A stretch of DNA of 64,000 nucleotides, taken from contig NZ_CP151650.1 in assembly GCF_038397775.1 (NCBI RefSeq), positions 744,001 to 808,000 on the forward strand, in the 5' to 3' direction. The DNA is from Pseudomonas sp. RC10 (GTDB taxonomy: Bacteria; Pseudomonadota; Gammaproteobacteria; Pseudomonadales; Pseudomonadaceae). Each line of letters starts with the position of its first letter. Positions within the stretch are counted from its first letter, which is position 1. Position numbers and translations under genes: made by a program. The notes under the pieces are model-generated. The model was given only the letters and a program-made list of their open reading frames with translations, did no database searches and was not told where the DNA came from. Below, piece by piece: positions 63,058 to 64,000 of the stretch.

Positions 63058-63945
63058 TCAGTTACGACGTTCGACGATATAGCGCGCCAACGCGCGCAAT
63101 GGCTCGGCGGCCGCGTCGAAAGGTCGCAGCGCCACCAGCGCCTGATCGCGGAGTTCCAGCGCGTAATGTTTGGCTTCTTCCAGGCCCAATAGCGCAGGGT
63201 AGGTCGGCTTGTCGCGAGCGATGTCGGCGCCCTGGCGCTTGCCGAGGGTCGCGGTATCGCTTTCAACGTCGAGAATGTCGTCCTGCACCTGAAACGCCAG
63301 GCCGATGGCGCGGGCGTAGATTTGCAGCGAGTCGAGTTGCACTTGGCTGGCATGACCGCTGGCCAGCGCACCGAGACGAACGCTTGCTTCGATCAGTGCC
63401 CCGGTTTTATGCCGGTGCATGATTTCCAGCGCGGTCTGGTCCAGCTTGAGTCCGACCGAGCCAAGGTCGATGGCCTGTCCGCCAACCATGCCCGCCGGGC
63501 CTGCGGCCTGGGCGAGGGTGGCGACCATTTTCAGGCGGGTCTCGGCGTCTTGCGGGGTCAGCTTGCTGTCGCTCAACACGCTGAACGCCAGGCTTTGCAG
63601 ACCGTCACCGGCGAGGATGGCACAGGCTTCGTCGAACGCCTTGTGGGTGGTCGGCAGGCCGCGACGCAGATCGTCGTCGTCCATGGCGGGCAGGTCGTCG
63701 TGCACCAGCGAATACGCGTGGATCAGCTCGACGGCGCAGGCCGCACCGTTCGCGTGTTCGGCGTTGCCACCCAGCGCTTCACAGGCTGCGTACACCAGCA
63801 GCGGGCGCACGCGCTTGCCGCCATTGGTGACGCTGTAGCGCATGGCTTCGTAGAGACGGTTCAGCTCAGGGGAGGGGGCGTTGAACAGGCTGTCCAGCGC
63901 CGCATTGACGCGTGCCTGACTGAGGGCCTGATACTCGGCAATCAT
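63058..63945 (-). CDS. ispA: Farnesyl diphosphate synthase (geranyltranstransferase)
   Basis: This 295-residue prenyltransferase makes farnesyl diphosphate. The two Asp-rich motifs are visible: HDDLPAMDDDDLRRG (first, about residue 82) and FQVQDDILDVESD (second, about 225). GGKRVRPLLVYAA binds diphosphate. The ATG overlaps the upstream xseB stop (ATGA). Confidence 0.97.
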   Translation of the reverse strand: MIAEYQALSQARVNAALDSLFNAPSPELNRLYEAMRYSVTNGGKRVRPLLVYAACEALGGNAEHANGAACAVELIHAYSLVHDDLPAMDDDDLRRGLPTTHKAFDEACAILAGDGLQSLAFSVLSDSKLTPQDAETRLKMVATLAQAAGPAGMVGGQAIDLGSVGLKLDQTALEIMHRHKTGALIEASVRLGALASGHASQVQLDSLQIYARAIGLAFQVQDDILDVESDTATLGKRQGADIARDKPTYPALLGLEEAKHYALELRDQALVALRPFDAAAEPLRALARYIVERRN

Positions 63946-64000
63946 TCTGGCTGTTCCGCGTCGAAGGGTTCCTCGGCCAGTTCGCCATCGCGTTCCAGCA
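63942..64000 (-). CDS. xseB: Exodeoxyribonuclease VII small subunit, C-terminal end (partial)
   Basis: The final 18 codons before TGA (63944–63942) read LERDGELAEEPFDAEQPE, the acidic end usual for pseudomonad XseB. It overlaps the ispA ATG by four bases, as in the standard xseB–ispA–dxs order. The rest is outside the window. Confidence 0.8.
   Translation of the reverse strand, partial: LERDGELAEEPFDAEQPE

Overview
The window is core chromosome of a gammaproteobacterium, almost certainly a Pseudomonas. From memory, the order rplQ–ferritin–uvrA–MFS–ssb and the order epimerase–oprG–zinc operon–trx/TPR–nrdR–rib–nusB–thiL–pgpA–ribA–dxs–ispA match two separate blocks of the P. aeruginosa chromosome, here joined by a short accessory stretch at about 33.3–41.3 kb. 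Six REP doublets (REPINs) of pseudomonad type also support this. I see no tRNA, rRNA, CRISPR array, prophage, insertion sequence or broken gene. No gene-free stretch exceeds 300 bases; the longest, about 260 bases before the ferritin gene, holds only a terminator that I can recognise.

Region 1 (1–27.5 kb, all + strand) is the transcription and translation super-cluster: the end of rplJ, rplL, rpoB, rpoC, the str group (rpsL, rpsG, fusA, tuf), then the S10, spc and alpha groups from rpsJ to rplQ, including secY and rpoA. It is punctuated by an attenuator-like hairpin between rplL and rpoB, a sigma70-type promoter before rpsL, a terminator plus promoter between tuf and rpsJ, and two compact hairpin/promoter modules before rpsH and rpsM in which the -35 box begins inside or at the edge of the hairpin's 3' arm.

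Region 2 (27.5–41.3 kb) holds a ferritin lacking the haem-ligand Met, uvrA divergent from a YajR-like MFS exporter and ssb, a TetR repressor with an NTF2-like protein, a YbiO-type mechanosensitive channel and a full-length Lhr helicase.

Region 3 (41.3–50.3 kb) holds an RmlD-like protein without its catalytic pair, overlapping an NAD-dependent epimerase; an OmpW/OprG porin with a well-placed Anr/FNR-type promoter; a four-gene operon (ZrgA-like DUF2796 protein, ABC ATPase, permease, DUF3299 protein) behind a Zur-like box, probably for zinc-limited growth; a small unknown gene; a thioredoxin/TPR chaperone; and a lipoprotein–methyltransferase pair.

Region 4 (50.3–64 kb) is the riboflavin cluster nrdR–ribD–ribE–ribBX–ribH–nusB–thiL–pgpA, then an amino-acid-type solute-binding protein, the stand-alone ribA, cobalamin-binding btuF, a convergent btuB receptor, and the isoprenoid genes dxs–ispA–xseB on the minus strand. 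The ribBX C-terminal half has lost the GTP cyclohydrolase II zinc site; the separate ribA retains it, so together they cover both entry steps of riboflavin synthesis. I could not find a wholly new system here. The most rewarding signals are regulatory (OprG, zinc operon, TetR operator, hairpin/promoter modules) and degenerate active sites (ferritin, RmlD-like, RibBX).
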